A stretch of DNA of 64,000 nt from Klebsormidium nitens. Lineage: Eukaryota; Streptophyta; Klebsormidiophyceae; Klebsormidiales; Klebsormidiaceae. Below, one piece after another: positions 12,101 to 30,100 of the stretch. The translations under genes were made by a program, and so were the position numbers. The stretch covers positions 186,001-250,000 of the forward strand of contig DF236993.1 in assembly GCA_000708835.1 (NCBI GenBank). Reading direction: 5' to 3'. Position 1 is the first letter of the stretch, and each line of letters opens with the position of its first letter. The notes under the pieces were generated by a model that was not told the DNA's origin, did no database searches, and worked only from the letters and a program-made list of their open reading frames with translations.

Positions 12101-15100
12101 TGCCAGGTGACGACTCCATGGAGGCGGCTGACGCAGTGCTGACGGGAGCCAAGCCAGCGGAGCACCGCGCGCTGTTTGGCGGCAACAACGACGACCACTT
12201 CCGCATCGGGCTGAAGCTGACGCGCAAGAGCGTCAAGCTGTACGCCGACTTCTACACCTCTGACGTCATCGTCGCGTCACCGCTCGGGCTCACCACGGTA
12301 CGCTCTCCTCCTTCCTTTTACTCTTTTGCAGATGGTCGTCGTTTTACTGGCCGTTGATGCAGCAAAAGCAGTGTGTGCGGGGTTTCTTCCCCTTGAGGCC
12401 GGTTCTTTCCTCGCCATCCCCTTTCTTGTTTGCTACTTCCAGAAGCAAGGTGAAAGGTATAAATCGGTAAAAAGTGAAAGGATCTTGAGCACCAAAGTGC
12501 CTATTCTGTTGCTTTCAGATAGCGTCCGATCTTGCAACGTTCCCGATGCTAAAAGAGACGCAATATGCAAGCGCGGCACGTCTACCTGCGGTGCGGCTTG
12601 CCTCAGGCCTTCCAAGGATTTGCAAGTGCACCGGATTTTTACCGACATTCCTGCGAGCAACTTTTGCGGCTTCGTTGTCCCGTTGCCATCTGGAAGATAC
12701 GTTTGTTTCCGCTCACTAAAATTGCGCCCACTTTAACTCAAGTATGTCCGAATTGCAGTCTTGGTTGGACCCACTTCTCGGACAAGCAAAGTTTGCTGGC
12801 CTCGGATCGTGTTCTGCAGGCGTTGATTTTTGACATAGTGGGAGCCTGACGGGCGGTTTGCATAGGATCAGATCAGTCTCGGTCTGAAAGCCCCAGATTT
12901 ATTGCCATTCCCAAATTTGGGTCTAACTTTGGATCTTGGTTGGCTCTGCTCGTGCAGAGGATTGCCGAAGCCGAGGGGGATAAAGACGCTGACGTGGACT
13001 TCCTGTCGTCCATCGAGGTGGGCGCTTTTTCTAAGCAGAGCAAATCTGTTGCCAAGCATCTCCGAGACGGCTTGAGACCTTTTAGAAGTGGAGGCTCTCG
13101 TTTGGCTTTGCGCTTCGAACCTGCTTGACGGTCAGTTCTAGAGGACGAGTCTCCGAGTATTTCTCACAGCTCAGAGCAAGGCAGTACCAATCATAATTCC
13201 GCCCATTTCCCGAGATAGTTTCAGACGACGAGTCTCTTGCGAGTATATTTCAAGTCCCACAGCAAGGGAGCTAATATCACAATTTTGCCCCTTTCCCGAG
13301 ATACTTGAATGCAAAGTTGATCAAAAATGTTAAGACCTCACCAGAAACAAATCAAGAAGCTATAAGAGGATACGTGACTTTCGCCGCTGGCAGCTGGGGC
13401 AAAAAGCCGCCGCTCGGGCAAAAGTGCACTGGCATTGGCCGAGGAAAGAGGGAAAGCAAACACTGTTGGACAAAGCTGGTTCCTATTCCAACCTTGAAAC
13501 GGCCTTTCGTTTTGGGAACCCCGCTGTGTGCGCAGTCTTTTCTACCCTTGCGCTCTTTTCTTTCGGGCGGATATATCTTTAAAGACGACAAGGCTAGCAC
13601 CTGTGATTAGCGCTTTCTGTTTCCCCATTCGCCAGTCGAGGCCAAAGTATCACCAATCGCTTGCACTTTCTGCAGTCTGCGAGTCTAAGCAGGCACAAGT
13701 GCTAAGAAAAGGGCGTTTGATGTTTCCTTTACAAGCAAGGCTGAAGTCCCAGTTGACCGTTCGATCTGCTGACGTCACTCCTCCCGCTTACAGATCGTGC
13801 TGGTGGACTACGCTGACGTCATCTACATGCAGAACTGGCAGAACCTGGTCCTCGTGTTCGAGCACCTCAACCGGCTGCCCACCAAACAGCACGGGAGCGA
13901 TCTGATGCGCACGCGCGAGTGGTACCTCAACGGCTGGGCCAAGTTTTACCGCCAGACGATTATTCTCGGTGCAACCACGACTGCCGGTATGATCTCATTC
14001 TTGATGTTTCTCTCCCTCCCTCCTTTATACTCCTCCTTTCTTTGATGTTCCTCCTGAAGAAAGCAATATTATAAACGCCTGACACCTCAACGGCTGGGCC
14101 AAGTCTTACCGCCAGACCATCATTCTCGGCGCGACCACAAGTGCCGGTAAGATGTTCTTTTCACAATCCTCTTGAGTCAGGTTTTGAACAGGTTTGTAAA
14201 TTCCTGCCTCAGATGAGCGTGAGTCTGTGTGGCAAAGCGCCTCAACATTAGACCAAATCTTCTCCGTTTGATAGGTTTCAAAGCTTTGACGACGCAAATG
14301 GCCCTATCGTGGAGTTGAGAACCTGCACCTTACAGACAGTGGCAATGATTTCGTTCCCTAAGCATCTCATAGACACACCTGAAAAAGGCACACCATGGCT
14401 TCCGCACTCTTTCTGAATAGACTTCCCGTTCGATACCAACCTTTTTGAGAGAACCACCCTCAACCGCACATGTTATTTTTCTCAGAAATGAACGCGCTAT
14501 TCCACCGGCACTGCTTCAACGCCGCCGGTCGCATCAAGCTGAAGGCGCAATCCCCTGGGGTGCTTTCTAAAGTCATCCCCCGCGTGCGCCAGCTGTTCGA
14601 GCGAGTGCCATGTGGCAGCGCCGGATTGGCCGACGACGCGCGCTTCGACTACTTCACGAAACAGGTGCGCTTGGGAGCTTTCATGAGAGGCGCGCCCTTC
14701 CTAAAGTTTCACGCAAATGCAATTTTCGTTCATCCAAGCAAGCTGTGTGCTTTTAGAAAGCCAGAAGACGTGCGCTTGCGTTGCGCTGAAATCGAGGCGA
14801 GACTGCGTGCGCTGACGTCAGTCAGGGACTTGCGGCGGTGCTTGGGTGCGTTTTGGAGGGGTTCTGCTTTGGAGAAAGGTTTCAGCGGGGCCCTCTGACT
14901 TGAAACATTGGGTTTGCAAGCATCAGACCGTCTGAAGTTGTTGACATGAGTACTTACATGTACACGCGCTCTTTTCTCTCCTTGCCACCCATGTCAGCGC
15001 CACGAGGCGTAACGAACAGTTTGAAACACCTTCGCCTCGCTCCTTCGGTCTCCGACAAAGACGTCAAAGGAAGTGCCTAGGACTCCAGATTTGCGAAGAA

Positions 15101-16333
15101 GAAAGTTCTGACTGCGGATTCTGTCGACCATCGCAACAGTTTTTTCTTATCTCCAGATTTGGTCAAACAGATTCGCACAGGAGTTCTTGGCTGCTAACCA
15201 ATTTCATTATGAGACTTAAGCTTAGGTTGTGAAACAATTAATCGGGCTTTAATCCTGTTCCAAAGCTGGTTCCCGGCCAAGTCCGGCCATTGGACATATA
15301 ACCACTATCTAACCATCCCTTAACCATCCATGGCTACGGGCCAGAAACCCCTGTGATCTGACCACCTTGCAAATCCGCGTTTGCAGGTGTTCCCCCGCAT
15401 CAAGGACTCGGTCCAAGGCGGTGTCCTCATCTTCACGCGCTCCTACTACGACTTCGTCCGCCTGCGCAACTTTCTGCGCACGCAAAACGCCTCGTTCGCC
15501 GCTTTAGGCGACTACACGAAACAGAGCGACATCTCGCGCGGCCGCGCGTGGTTCTTCCACGGGAAGCGCCAGTTTCTGCTGTACACGGAGCGCGCGCACT
15601 TTTACCACCGGTACCGGATCAGGGGGATCAAGGACCTGGTGTTTTACTCCCTCCCGGAGTACCCAAACTACTATGCTGAGGTGAGGTTCTTGGGTTGGGG
15701 GGTTTTGTGGTTTTGTAGCGGTGGAAGGTCAGTTGTTTCGCGTGGATGTGGAGATGATTTTGAGTGGGTTGGAGTCTGGTCTTATGAAAGAGGCCACAAA
15801 GAAGGTCGATGATTTGTTGGAAAAGTTCAAGGTGTGGTCGATGTGAGCCCTCCAAAATTTTGTGTCCGCTTTTACCCCTGCTCGATCACAGATTCCAAAC
15901 CGTGCTTTCTTACGTATCAGCTTATCAGTTCACAGCGTAACGCTCTGGCAGATCTGCACGCGAATGGAGACGTGGCGAGATTTTATGAGCAAACGATGAA
16001 GTATCCATGAAGTGTCCATTCTGCTTGCCAATCCGTTCCGTTCCGTTTGCAGCTTCTGAACCTGCTCGAAGGAACGGACGCCCCGACCTGCACCGCCCTC
16101 TTCGCTCAGCACGGGGATAATCTAGAGGTGGGTCACGCGTAACCCTGTCCAGAGCGCAATCAGAAATGTAGGGCGATTTTGCACTTGGGCGAATCTTCGT
16201 CTCCGAGAAAAGCTTCCCTGCGGTTGATTTCGCTTGAACCAGTCACACTGCTGTGCAGTTGGAGAGGATCGTCGGGACTTCGCGCGCGCGCAAGATGTCC
16301 AAGTCTGAGAACAAGACCTTCATGTTCTGCTAA
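6185..16333 (+). CDS. UTP25: UTP25 / DEF homologue, U3 snoRNP-associated ribosome-biogenesis protein
   Basis: A nucleolar component of the small-subunit processome, needed for early pre-18S rRNA processing. Exons: 6185-6287, 6658-6811, 7170-7616, 7859-8133, 8831-8937, 9584-9745, 10535-10615, 11352-11451, 12107-12297, 12958-13017, 13794-13986, 14486-14664, 15387-15680, 16053-16127, 16259-16333. All GT-AG with closing phases; 831 residues, a little over the usual 700-760. Exon 1 is lysine-rich ([15 protein letters not shown]). Residues about 86-234 are highly acidic, including GSEGEE-type repeats. The degenerate helicase-like part starts near residue 363 and contains [22 protein letters not shown] (417 on), [50 protein letters not shown] and [13 protein letters not shown], the diagnostic UTP25 blocks. 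No Walker A motif is visible, as is usual for this pseudo-helicase. Introns 5, 8 (two copies and another near exon 9) and 11 contain decayed copies of adjacent exon edges. Confidence 0.93.
7359..7430 (+). repeat. Degenerate 12-bp coding repeats in UTP25
   Basis: A run of GAGGG(T/G)GA-type units encoding Ser-Glu-Gly-(Glu/Lys/Asp)-Glu-like tetrapeptides inside UTP25 exon 3. It accounts for part of the extra length of the acidic N-terminal segment. Acidic, disordered tracts are common in nucleolar proteins. Confidence 0.7.
9388..9510 (+). repeat. Decayed copy of UTP25 exon 6 acceptor edge
   Basis: The segment ending around 9500 repeats the polypyrimidine region, the acceptor and the first ~20 coding bases of exon 6, sharing CAGCTGAACCACGTGATCAA with the true exon start at 9584. 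The offset is 125 bp. Further upstream the shared GCAAGCACGCTCGC shows that intron sequence was duplicated too. The copy soon loses the reading frame. Confidence 0.85.
11395..11820 (+). repeat. Three-unit tandem array of the UTP25 exon 8 donor edge (~178 bp units)
   Basis: The real exon 8 end (about 11400-11451, encoding [15 protein letters not shown]) is repeated at about 11585-11635 and 11758-11806, offsets 182 and 174 bp. Both copies keep the GAAGAAAG/GTG(C/T)GCGAG donor. About 100 bp of following intron is also repeated, for example GAGCTAAGCGGACGG. Indels shift the frame of the copies, so they are unlikely to be real exons. Confidence 0.88.
12015..12060 (+). repeat. Decayed copy of UTP25 exon 9 interior
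   Basis: The sequence around 12024-12055 repeats the exon 9 segment near 12160-12190, sharing CTGTTTGGCGGCAACA at an offset of 141 bp. It lies upstream of exon 9 in intron 8. Confidence 0.75.
14083..14156 (+). repeat. Duplicate of UTP25 exon 11 donor edge with a strong donor
   Basis: It copies the last ~65 bases of exon 11 (13923-13986), with an offset of 160 bp. It still reads LNGWAK then [12 protein letters not shown] and ends in G/GTAAGATG, a better donor than the parent's G/GTATGATC. No acceptor-like sequence is obvious just in front of it, so I treat it as a fossil copy, though use as an alternative 3' extension cannot be excluded. Confidence 0.85.
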
Positions 16334-17501
16334 GCCACTGCACGGGAATGGTTGAGAGATGTACGCTTCCCGATCCGCTGCCAGACCCCGCGGCGTCGGT
16401 GGGAATTATTGATGCGAGAATCCCAGTTGGATTTTCAGAAGCCGGATTCGGCGGCGAACTTGTGTACCAGCACAAACGTTTCCTTAATGGATTCCATCAA
16501 TGATTGAGGAAACAGGAGCGAGAATCAGAGAGATTGTCTCGGAACAAGATCCTCCAGAAGTGGTGCATACGTGCATCCAATTGAAAACTAAATCAGGCGC
16601 TGTCGAGAAGCCACAAACGGAATCCATATATCTGGCATGTGGTACAAAATGCAAAGATTGCAGTGCCGGCGCCAAACGTCCGGCAAGTCTGTCAAGTGGA
16701 TGAAGGCTTCTCATGCTCTCGTACAGGCCGTGTTGTATGAATAGAGTGTAAGTTGTTCTAGCATGGCTCAGTAGGTACCGTACGCCATGCATGTGCCAGA
16801 CAAATGCATGCAGGCTGGCTAATGATATGCAATTTTTGGCGGTTGCGGTATTCAACGTCTATTCGACAGGGCCACAGCCGCACTTAGTAGTGAGTTGCCG
16901 TGTGGTTGATTGTGACCGCGGCGTCCTCATTTTCTGGATTTATAAGATTATGATTAATCGAAAATGACTATATACCATATCGCGCTAGGGTTGAACAAGT
17001 ATTGAAGGCCTCTGCAGTCTGTATATAATTCAGAGCAGCCGACTCAGCAGTGCGCGTCATTCATGTATGGGCAGTATAACAGTCACAGGTCGATTTTTGC
17101 ACGAAAATACAGATGGTGTGCCTAGTAATACGGCCACTCATACAGTTACATGCCATGATGCAGATTGGGCCAAAGTGCATGAATTGTACATCGAAGGCGG
17201 CCCTTGAATCACCATGACTAAACCTGTGACATCGCATCGAGGCTTGCAGATTGAATAGTCGTCACCTCATCCGCATCCAATCCGGACGCAAACATACACG
17301 GGATACAATGGTCGTACACCCCGTTCGTATGGTTATTTCAAACGACCAATTTCTGTCTGCCTCGGGGCATCACGTCTCTCCAAGACTATTCCCATCCGTG
17401 ATAAAACACTCGTGCCTTAAAACTGGTGCTCAGCGGTCAGAACACCCGCAGGGTTTTCCCGTTCGTACATACAAGCATAGACGACTTGCATGTTTGTCCG
17501 C
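16334..17501. other. Convergent intergenic region between UTP25 and ALAD
   Basis: 1.17 kb separating the two stop codons; it should contain both 3' untranslated regions and polyadenylation signals. No supported gene is seen. Confidence 0.6.
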
Positions 17502-24021
<6,520 letters not shown>

Positions 24022-25264
24022 GATGGAGAACGCCCTTTACAAGAGTTCAGACAGCGCTCTTCTCTGTAATTTGTAAAGCAAGAAACTGTCTTCTCACTGT
24101 CAGTGTCAGACAGAATGTGGGCAGATGCTGATCAAATAAGCTAAAGCTGCAGAGGCTCCCGGTCCCCCCAATACAGGATGGCATTATCCAGAGAACCCCT
24201 TTGGAGGTGTTCAACCGCCGATGAGTTTCATCGACGGTTAAAGATCTTGCCTTTATACCACGTGGTATACTTTTTGTTTGAAATCGCCAGAAGGGGGGTG
24301 CAAGCAACATGACGCCTGCAGCTTGCTCCTGGAAAGAAAGCTCAGGCCTTTTCTTCTCGTTTCAAGCAAGGCAAGAAGCGCCCCATCTTGAGCAGACGGG
24401 CCAGCAGCTTCATTTCATGGGCATGGTTGATTGAATTGTGTGGCCCGATCATGTCCATTGTGGCTGCGAGATTGTCCGCCCGCTCAGGCACGCATCTTGC
24501 TGGCAGCATTGTGCACGACGTGCACAGCAGTGCAAGCCGCTGGTACGTGATGCATCTTAATTTCAACAAAGTTGTCGCTGCGCAGGCAAAGATCTGGAAC
24601 CTGTGCTCTGCTCAGCATGGTTAGAGAGTGAACCTTCGAGGTGTTAGCTTGAAAGCAAGGCTTTGCCCTGAAAGATCTCCAGCCACCAACAGTTCACTTA
24701 GCTCCTGAGTAACCTGATTGCAAGATTGATTAAGTACGTGGATTACTCTTGCAAGTAAGGGATCCAGACTGCGCGCTGCATTGATTCCCCGATTCTTTTG
24801 GTCGCAGGATTCAAAAGCACTTGCCTAGATTCTACAACAGCACTGCTAGGTCAGCCACCAGATCAGTCCCTGTGAGAGCTCCTGTCAGTGGTACCTTCTG
24901 CATTTCGAGGTGGTAAGCTTCTGCAACACCCCAGTTTCAAACCAGGATTCAAATCTAGTGAAAAGGTTGTGCCAATGCACTTCCAGTTTCGCAGACTGCG
25001 ATAAGATTGTCTTGTCTTTGAGTATGAGCTCAGCCCCACGATGCAAAGAAAGTTGTGGAGACCAGTGTCTTCAAGTTTTTAAAAAAAAGGAAAGCTTAAC
25101 AGCAGTAAAACACGAAGGGGACCAACTTCTGTGCATCAGCGCTATCACAGAAAGATCTCACTGTGCTAACGCCACCCTACTGTTCTAGCAGGCTTGTGCG
25201 ACGGACAGAGAAGAAGCTCATCAGATTCAGAGGGGCCTCCGAGTCAACAGAAGCCAAAGCAGAG
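24022..25264. other. Divergent promoter region between ALAD and the HIT gene
   Basis: 1.24 kb between two start codons on opposite strands. It should contain both promoters and 5' untranslated regions. Apart from the G-box palindrome at 24254-24269 I see nothing to report; open frames here are short and unsupported. Confidence 0.6.
24254..24269. promoter_or_regulatory. 16-bp palindrome with a G-box core upstream of ALAD
   Basis: TATACCACGTGGTATA is a perfect inverted repeat centred on CACGTG (24259-24264), about 235 bp upstream of the ALAD start codon. G-boxes are bound by plant bZIP and bHLH factors such as HY5- and PIF-type regulators, which control tetrapyrrole genes in land plants. A role here is inferred only from position and symmetry. 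It could also act on the divergent HIT gene. Confidence 0.55.
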
Positions 25265-27117
25265 ATGGCCACTCAAACTGGAGGCCTTGTCGCTACTCAT
25301 GGTCCTGATGATTGCATCTTCTGCAAGGTAAGATTGCTTTATTAGCAATTGGAACGTCTGGAGTCTTCAAAAAAGGTCCAATGATCCTCCAAACTTCCCT
25401 TTCCCTCAAAGGCAGAGATGGTCGATGAAGTTCTGGCCGGCTTGACGGCGTCATCATCTGTCCGTCTGTTCCGACCAGGTTCTGATACCCAAACCAGCTC
25501 ACACTTGAATGTCACTTTCTCTTGCAGATTATCCGAGGAGAGCTGCCCTCTTATAAGCTGCTCGAGACAGAGCATGCTGTTGCGTTCCTGGATGGTTTCC
25601 CGATGCGGGAGGGGCATGTTCTCCTAGTCCCTAAGATACATATATCCTTCTGTGCAAACACACGGGGTGCGGAGAAGTTAAAATCTTAAAGCAGTAGACG
25701 CGTTTAGGCTCAACCTTCTCAAATATTCCATGAGGGGGTCTGTACGTGCCTGGTTTTCGATTTGGAGGTGTATGAAACCTCGAAGGACCACTCCCATTCG
25801 ACTGGGAACGACTTACTGCAGCTTCACCGTAGAGAACTGGAACTCTGTGATCTCCAAAATTGTGTTATAGTTTGAGGCTCTAGTAGGCTGCCAGCTCAGC
25901 AAGCTCTGTAAGCTCTCTCGAAGTTGAGTTTGTTAGAATTCGAAGCTTCGTTCAACTTCGGAACTCTGTTAAGGTTCGAAGGTCGTGTGAGCCTGAGGTC
26001 AGAATACTCCACTCCAAAGCATTTCTGACAGCAAGCCCCCACTTCATCCTTGACTTTCGCGCACGCTCCCTTCATCACGGACCTCTCTCCGGAAGATGCA
26101 GCGCAGTCGCTGAAAGAGCTGCCTCGCGTTGCCCAGGCCGTGCAGAAGGCATACGGTGCTGAAGGCATCTCAGTAGCCCAGGTGAGGAAGGCTGCCTTCA
26201 ATCGAGGGCACCACCGGTCGTAGGCCGTGCCCTCTCAGACAGTTTTTTCCGCTTCTTGCGCACTCTTCGCCCTCAAACCTCCTTTCCCGCTTCTCCGTGC
26301 AGCTTTGCAAATCATTTCCTTTCTTCTCGATGCGGTTTGTTCCGGGACTGAATTGCATCACAGAAGCGCAAAGAAACGGGCGCACAGGGTCAGATGAGCG
26401 AGGAACTAGATCGAGGATCGTTTGCGGCTCTGACCGAGCGAAGATCTGTGCAGAATAACGGAGCGCCAGCGGGGCAGGTCGTCTTCCACGTCCACTTCCA
26501 CATATTCCCCAGGGAACAAGGAGACGGTGAGACAACCGCCCCCGAACGGTTTACTATCCTGCCAACGCGGATCTATGACTTCGGGCTCAGATTTTGACGT
26601 TTTCCTGCTATGAAAGCAACCAGAACGGCGAGCTTACAGTCCATCCTCTTGAAGGTTCAACCTGACTAGGTTGTAACCGCTCGTGTCTAGCCGACATCTG
26701 GTACAAGCTTAGAGGCACGTTTCGGCGACTGCGTTGATGTCAGATTGTGAAGGCGGCTGCGAGGCCGAGTTTCTGTGGAGATCTAAAGATTGTGCTAAGG
26801 GTCTTTCAGAATTTGTCTGCGTCCAGTGGGAGATCAACATTCTTGTCCCTTTCGCGTGCGGGGTCCGGTTGTCGGCAGACCACATCTCTCTACCCTTCGC
26901 TTGTCCTAGAAACGATCGAGGGAGGTCGCTACTTATGAATCCACTGCCGTGTCATCGGAGCAGCTTCCCCGTTTTTGTCGATGGGATTTCGTGTTCACTG
27001 CGTGCTCGCGTGATGTGTGCTCGTGCAGGGTTGTTGAAATGGTCACAGGGGTCAAAGAGCATGCTGGCTCCGGATGAGGCCAAGCGGGTCCAAGAGAAGA
27101 TCAGGAAGCATGTGTGA
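25265..27117 (+). CDS. HIT-family nucleotide-binding protein (HINT-like)
   Basis: Histidine-triad proteins hydrolyse or transfer nucleotidyl groups (phosphoramidates, ApnA or adenylylsulfate). Exons: 25265-25327, 25528-25641, 26065-26181, 26454-26526, 27029-27117; 151 residues, phases close. The start is the first in-frame ATG (MATQTGG). An N-terminal CIFCKIIRGELPSYKLLE block, FLDGFPMREGHVLLVPKIH, NNGAPAGQVVFHVHFHIFPR with the His triad HVHFH, and a basic tail (KIRKHV) define the family; plant HINT3-type proteins are the nearest I recall. The junction between exons 2 and 3 cannot be made with GT-AG but fits an AT-AC U12-type intron exactly and joins VPKIH to APFITDLSPEDAAQ without a gap. The other three introns are GT-AG. 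The exact substrate cannot be deduced. Confidence 0.9.
25642..26064 (+). other. AT-AC (U12-type) intron in the HIT gene
   Basis: The 423-bp intron starts ATATCCTTCT, matching the minor-spliceosome donor consensus (A/G)TATCCTTT at the first eight bases, and ends GCGCAC. A branch-site match TCCTTGACT sits at about 26047-26055; its branch A (26053) is 11 bases before the terminal AC, in the usual 10-16 window. Both flanking exons are phase 0 and the joined protein matches the HIT alignment. Confidence 0.85.
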
Positions 27118-30100
27118 ACTGGCCGCCGTTCGAACCTAGTGTACTAAGGAGTTCAGAAACCGCAATTGCCTATTTATTGACAGGAGCAGCACGGCGCTCA
27201 AGGAATCAAACGGCTTTTGTATCATGAGCGAGCAGTGCCAGTAGCCTAATTTGGACCGGGAGTAAACGTAGAGATTGTGAGTGGAAACCGAATGTAGCAA
27301 AAGTCTAGATACGAAGGCCGCTGTATAGAGCTGTACACATACCAGACTTGAAAGGATCCGGGGACCAACATTCATGACGTATCTACGGTAGGCTTAACAT
27401 GCATGGAACGTAAAGCCATCGGCCCACGTACGGCAGGCATGAAATTGCCATGGTGGCGGCGCCATGCACACGACGGTAGAAATCTTCTGGCACAACATGC
27501 ATGCGATCAGGACGCAAGAGCGCACCTTCCAATGAGTCAAGGTCTCTATATGTATGTATGCTGATGCATACGCACTGATACGTTTATGCATAAGCAGGCT
27601 CACGTTCTGCTCAACATGCTGTAAATATGCCCTGCAGTCCAGCTCCATGACACGTACCATTTGGGTATGCCTTGTCTCACCCAGCGCTCCACATATGTCA
27701 CCGAAATCTACAGGATGATTTCGTGCAGAAATCATAGGCGGGTATGTCTACTGAGTATCGTCCGTACGATTTGCCTCGAATTCGAAAAGTGCATTTCAGC
27801 ATACCGTCCCTTTCAAAATCTATCGCCTTTTCATCTAGTTGCAGCGCACAAATCCACCGTTTTAAGATAGTCACTGCCTAATTGGAGTATTCTTGTTCGA
27901 ACGGTCAGATTGAGCCAGGATCTTATGTATGTTCTCATAGCCCCATGCGTATCCAAAGGCGATGTATCGAATTCAAAAACTACAGTATCTTGTTCCGTGG
28001 AAGCACAACACGATGGCCGCGCCCGACCCACCCAGTCAACCAGCTTGCTTGACGCTGGTCACAAAGTGACGCTATTGACAAGTGGACTCTCGACCGCGGT
28101 CATTCAACTGGCCCTAGACTGTCTCGCTGGCTAATAACCCCGTCGAAGGAGCTCGTTTGCTAGCGACTCCGTCGCGGCCGCTGCCTTAGCTGCTGCCGCT
28201 GTTCGTCCATTGTAGCTGCAAGGGCACGACTGGTACATTGGGAGGGATGTCCGAGCAGACGGGCAAAGCTGCGTATAATCTTTTTCGCAGACTCAGACTC
28301 TCACTTAGCGCTCAAATCTAGATCGAAGTTGTGGATACGACGCGAAGTTGTGGATTCAGATGCATAGCGCATCACGGAGCGGAAAGCCTTTCAGTTAGAT
28401 CCACGACATTTCGATCTTTTGACGTACGTAAGTTGCCTGCCCTGATGGGCAGCAGCTTTCCAGCAAAACCAGGTCGAAATAGCTAGGAAGCGGAGATGAC
28501 GTAAGAAGGGTTAAAGTCACCACTTTTCCCGGTGTTGTGAAGACGTGATGTCGAGGTTACGTAAAAGTAGAAACAAGGATCGCACATGTGGCAACTCTAA
28601 ATCTTGGTCGCTAGGAGCGGACCGTCTCCCGAAGTCCTTGAAGGCAGTCCCCATTTGATCCTGCAAATTTGCAAGCAGGACAGCAGAGAAGCAGACAAGC
28701 AGAAAAGAAGCAGAAAAGATAAGCGTACGGCGACGAGGAAAGCTGGAAACAAGAAAGAAAGCTCACGCGCCCAAGACGACGGTGCTTCCCGTGGGGACCA
28801 GTATCAACCCGGCGCCCGTGAGGCTGCTGACGCTCCTCGCGTGGTATAGTCGCTCAGAGGTGTTCGTCACAAGGTCTATAGAAAAGAGAGAGGAGCTTTC
28901 AACGTTACTCAAGAACCAGTAAAAAGGCTGCTGAAATTTCTGGCTTGATACAGTCGCTCAGAAGGTTGTCACGAGGTCCTAAAAACCATACACGACAAGA
29001 GGAAGGAGCCTCAAAATTACTCAAGAACCAGTGAAAAGGCTGCTGACGTTCCTGGCGTGTTCCAACCGCTCAGAGGTTGTTCGTCACAAGGTCTACAGAG
29101 ATACAAGAGAGGGAGAAGCCTTCAGGCATAATCCGTGTAAGGATTGAAAGAAGTGGTTGGTACGAGGTCTACAACGACAAGAGGAGGAACACTCGAGAAC
29201 GAGTTTGTGAGAACGAACCGAAAGCGTTGGACACAAGGTCTGGAAGGGACGAGGGACGAAAGGGCCACCAGAGTGTTTAAAGGCACGTGTCTGGAATGAT
29301 CGGCAAAAGAAGAAGGTTGTGTGCAATCGCTCGGCTACAGGTGTCCCGCCTGCTGCTCTCAAGCAGGAAAGGTGGAGCCAGAGAGAAGATTTGAAAGTAC
29401 GCTGCAAGGCCAATTGAAAAGAGGAGAGGACCTTTAAGCGCGCACCGAAATAAAAAGGCGTCCGAAATGGATCTATCACTTGATAGCAGCATTTCAACCC
29501 GCATGCATGCGTCTAACTAACAAGCTGACGACGTACAATCTGATGGAGGGTTTTGAATGAGAAGCAAGTGAACGACGTGGAGTTGCGACGGCGAAAGCAG
29601 AGACCAATTCTTAGAACGCATCGTGATCACAATCTGGGTATACGCGAAGCGGCTACTAAACAGTTTCACCAAGAAGCCTTGCAAGTGGAAGGGCATGGCG
29701 AATTTATCATTTTTAAGGGGAGGGCCAAGTAGCAGAAGAAGAAACGCAGAAATCGGACGGAGATGAAACATCATCCTAGCTCAGGTTCAAAGCTGCCATC
29801 ATGATCAGAGTGCTCTGCTCGCTGAACAACATTGAAAAGATTGCCCTGGTATCCCCAAAGTCAAACCACTGTCAAACCAATTTGTCAGAGGCCTTGTCAC
29901 AGGAAGTTAGGACCTTGTCAACGTCAAGGGTTTGCCAGAATTAAGGACATGAAGATTTGAACAATAGGCACTCACACTGCTGATTAGCCACTTCCAAATA
30001 GTCCTCGTGGAGGTGCTCCTCTGTCACCGCAGAGATGATGGAGCGTGCGCTAGCGAGCTTAAGCGTCAGTCCCTCCTGAGCGTGACTGAGACAGAAAAGA

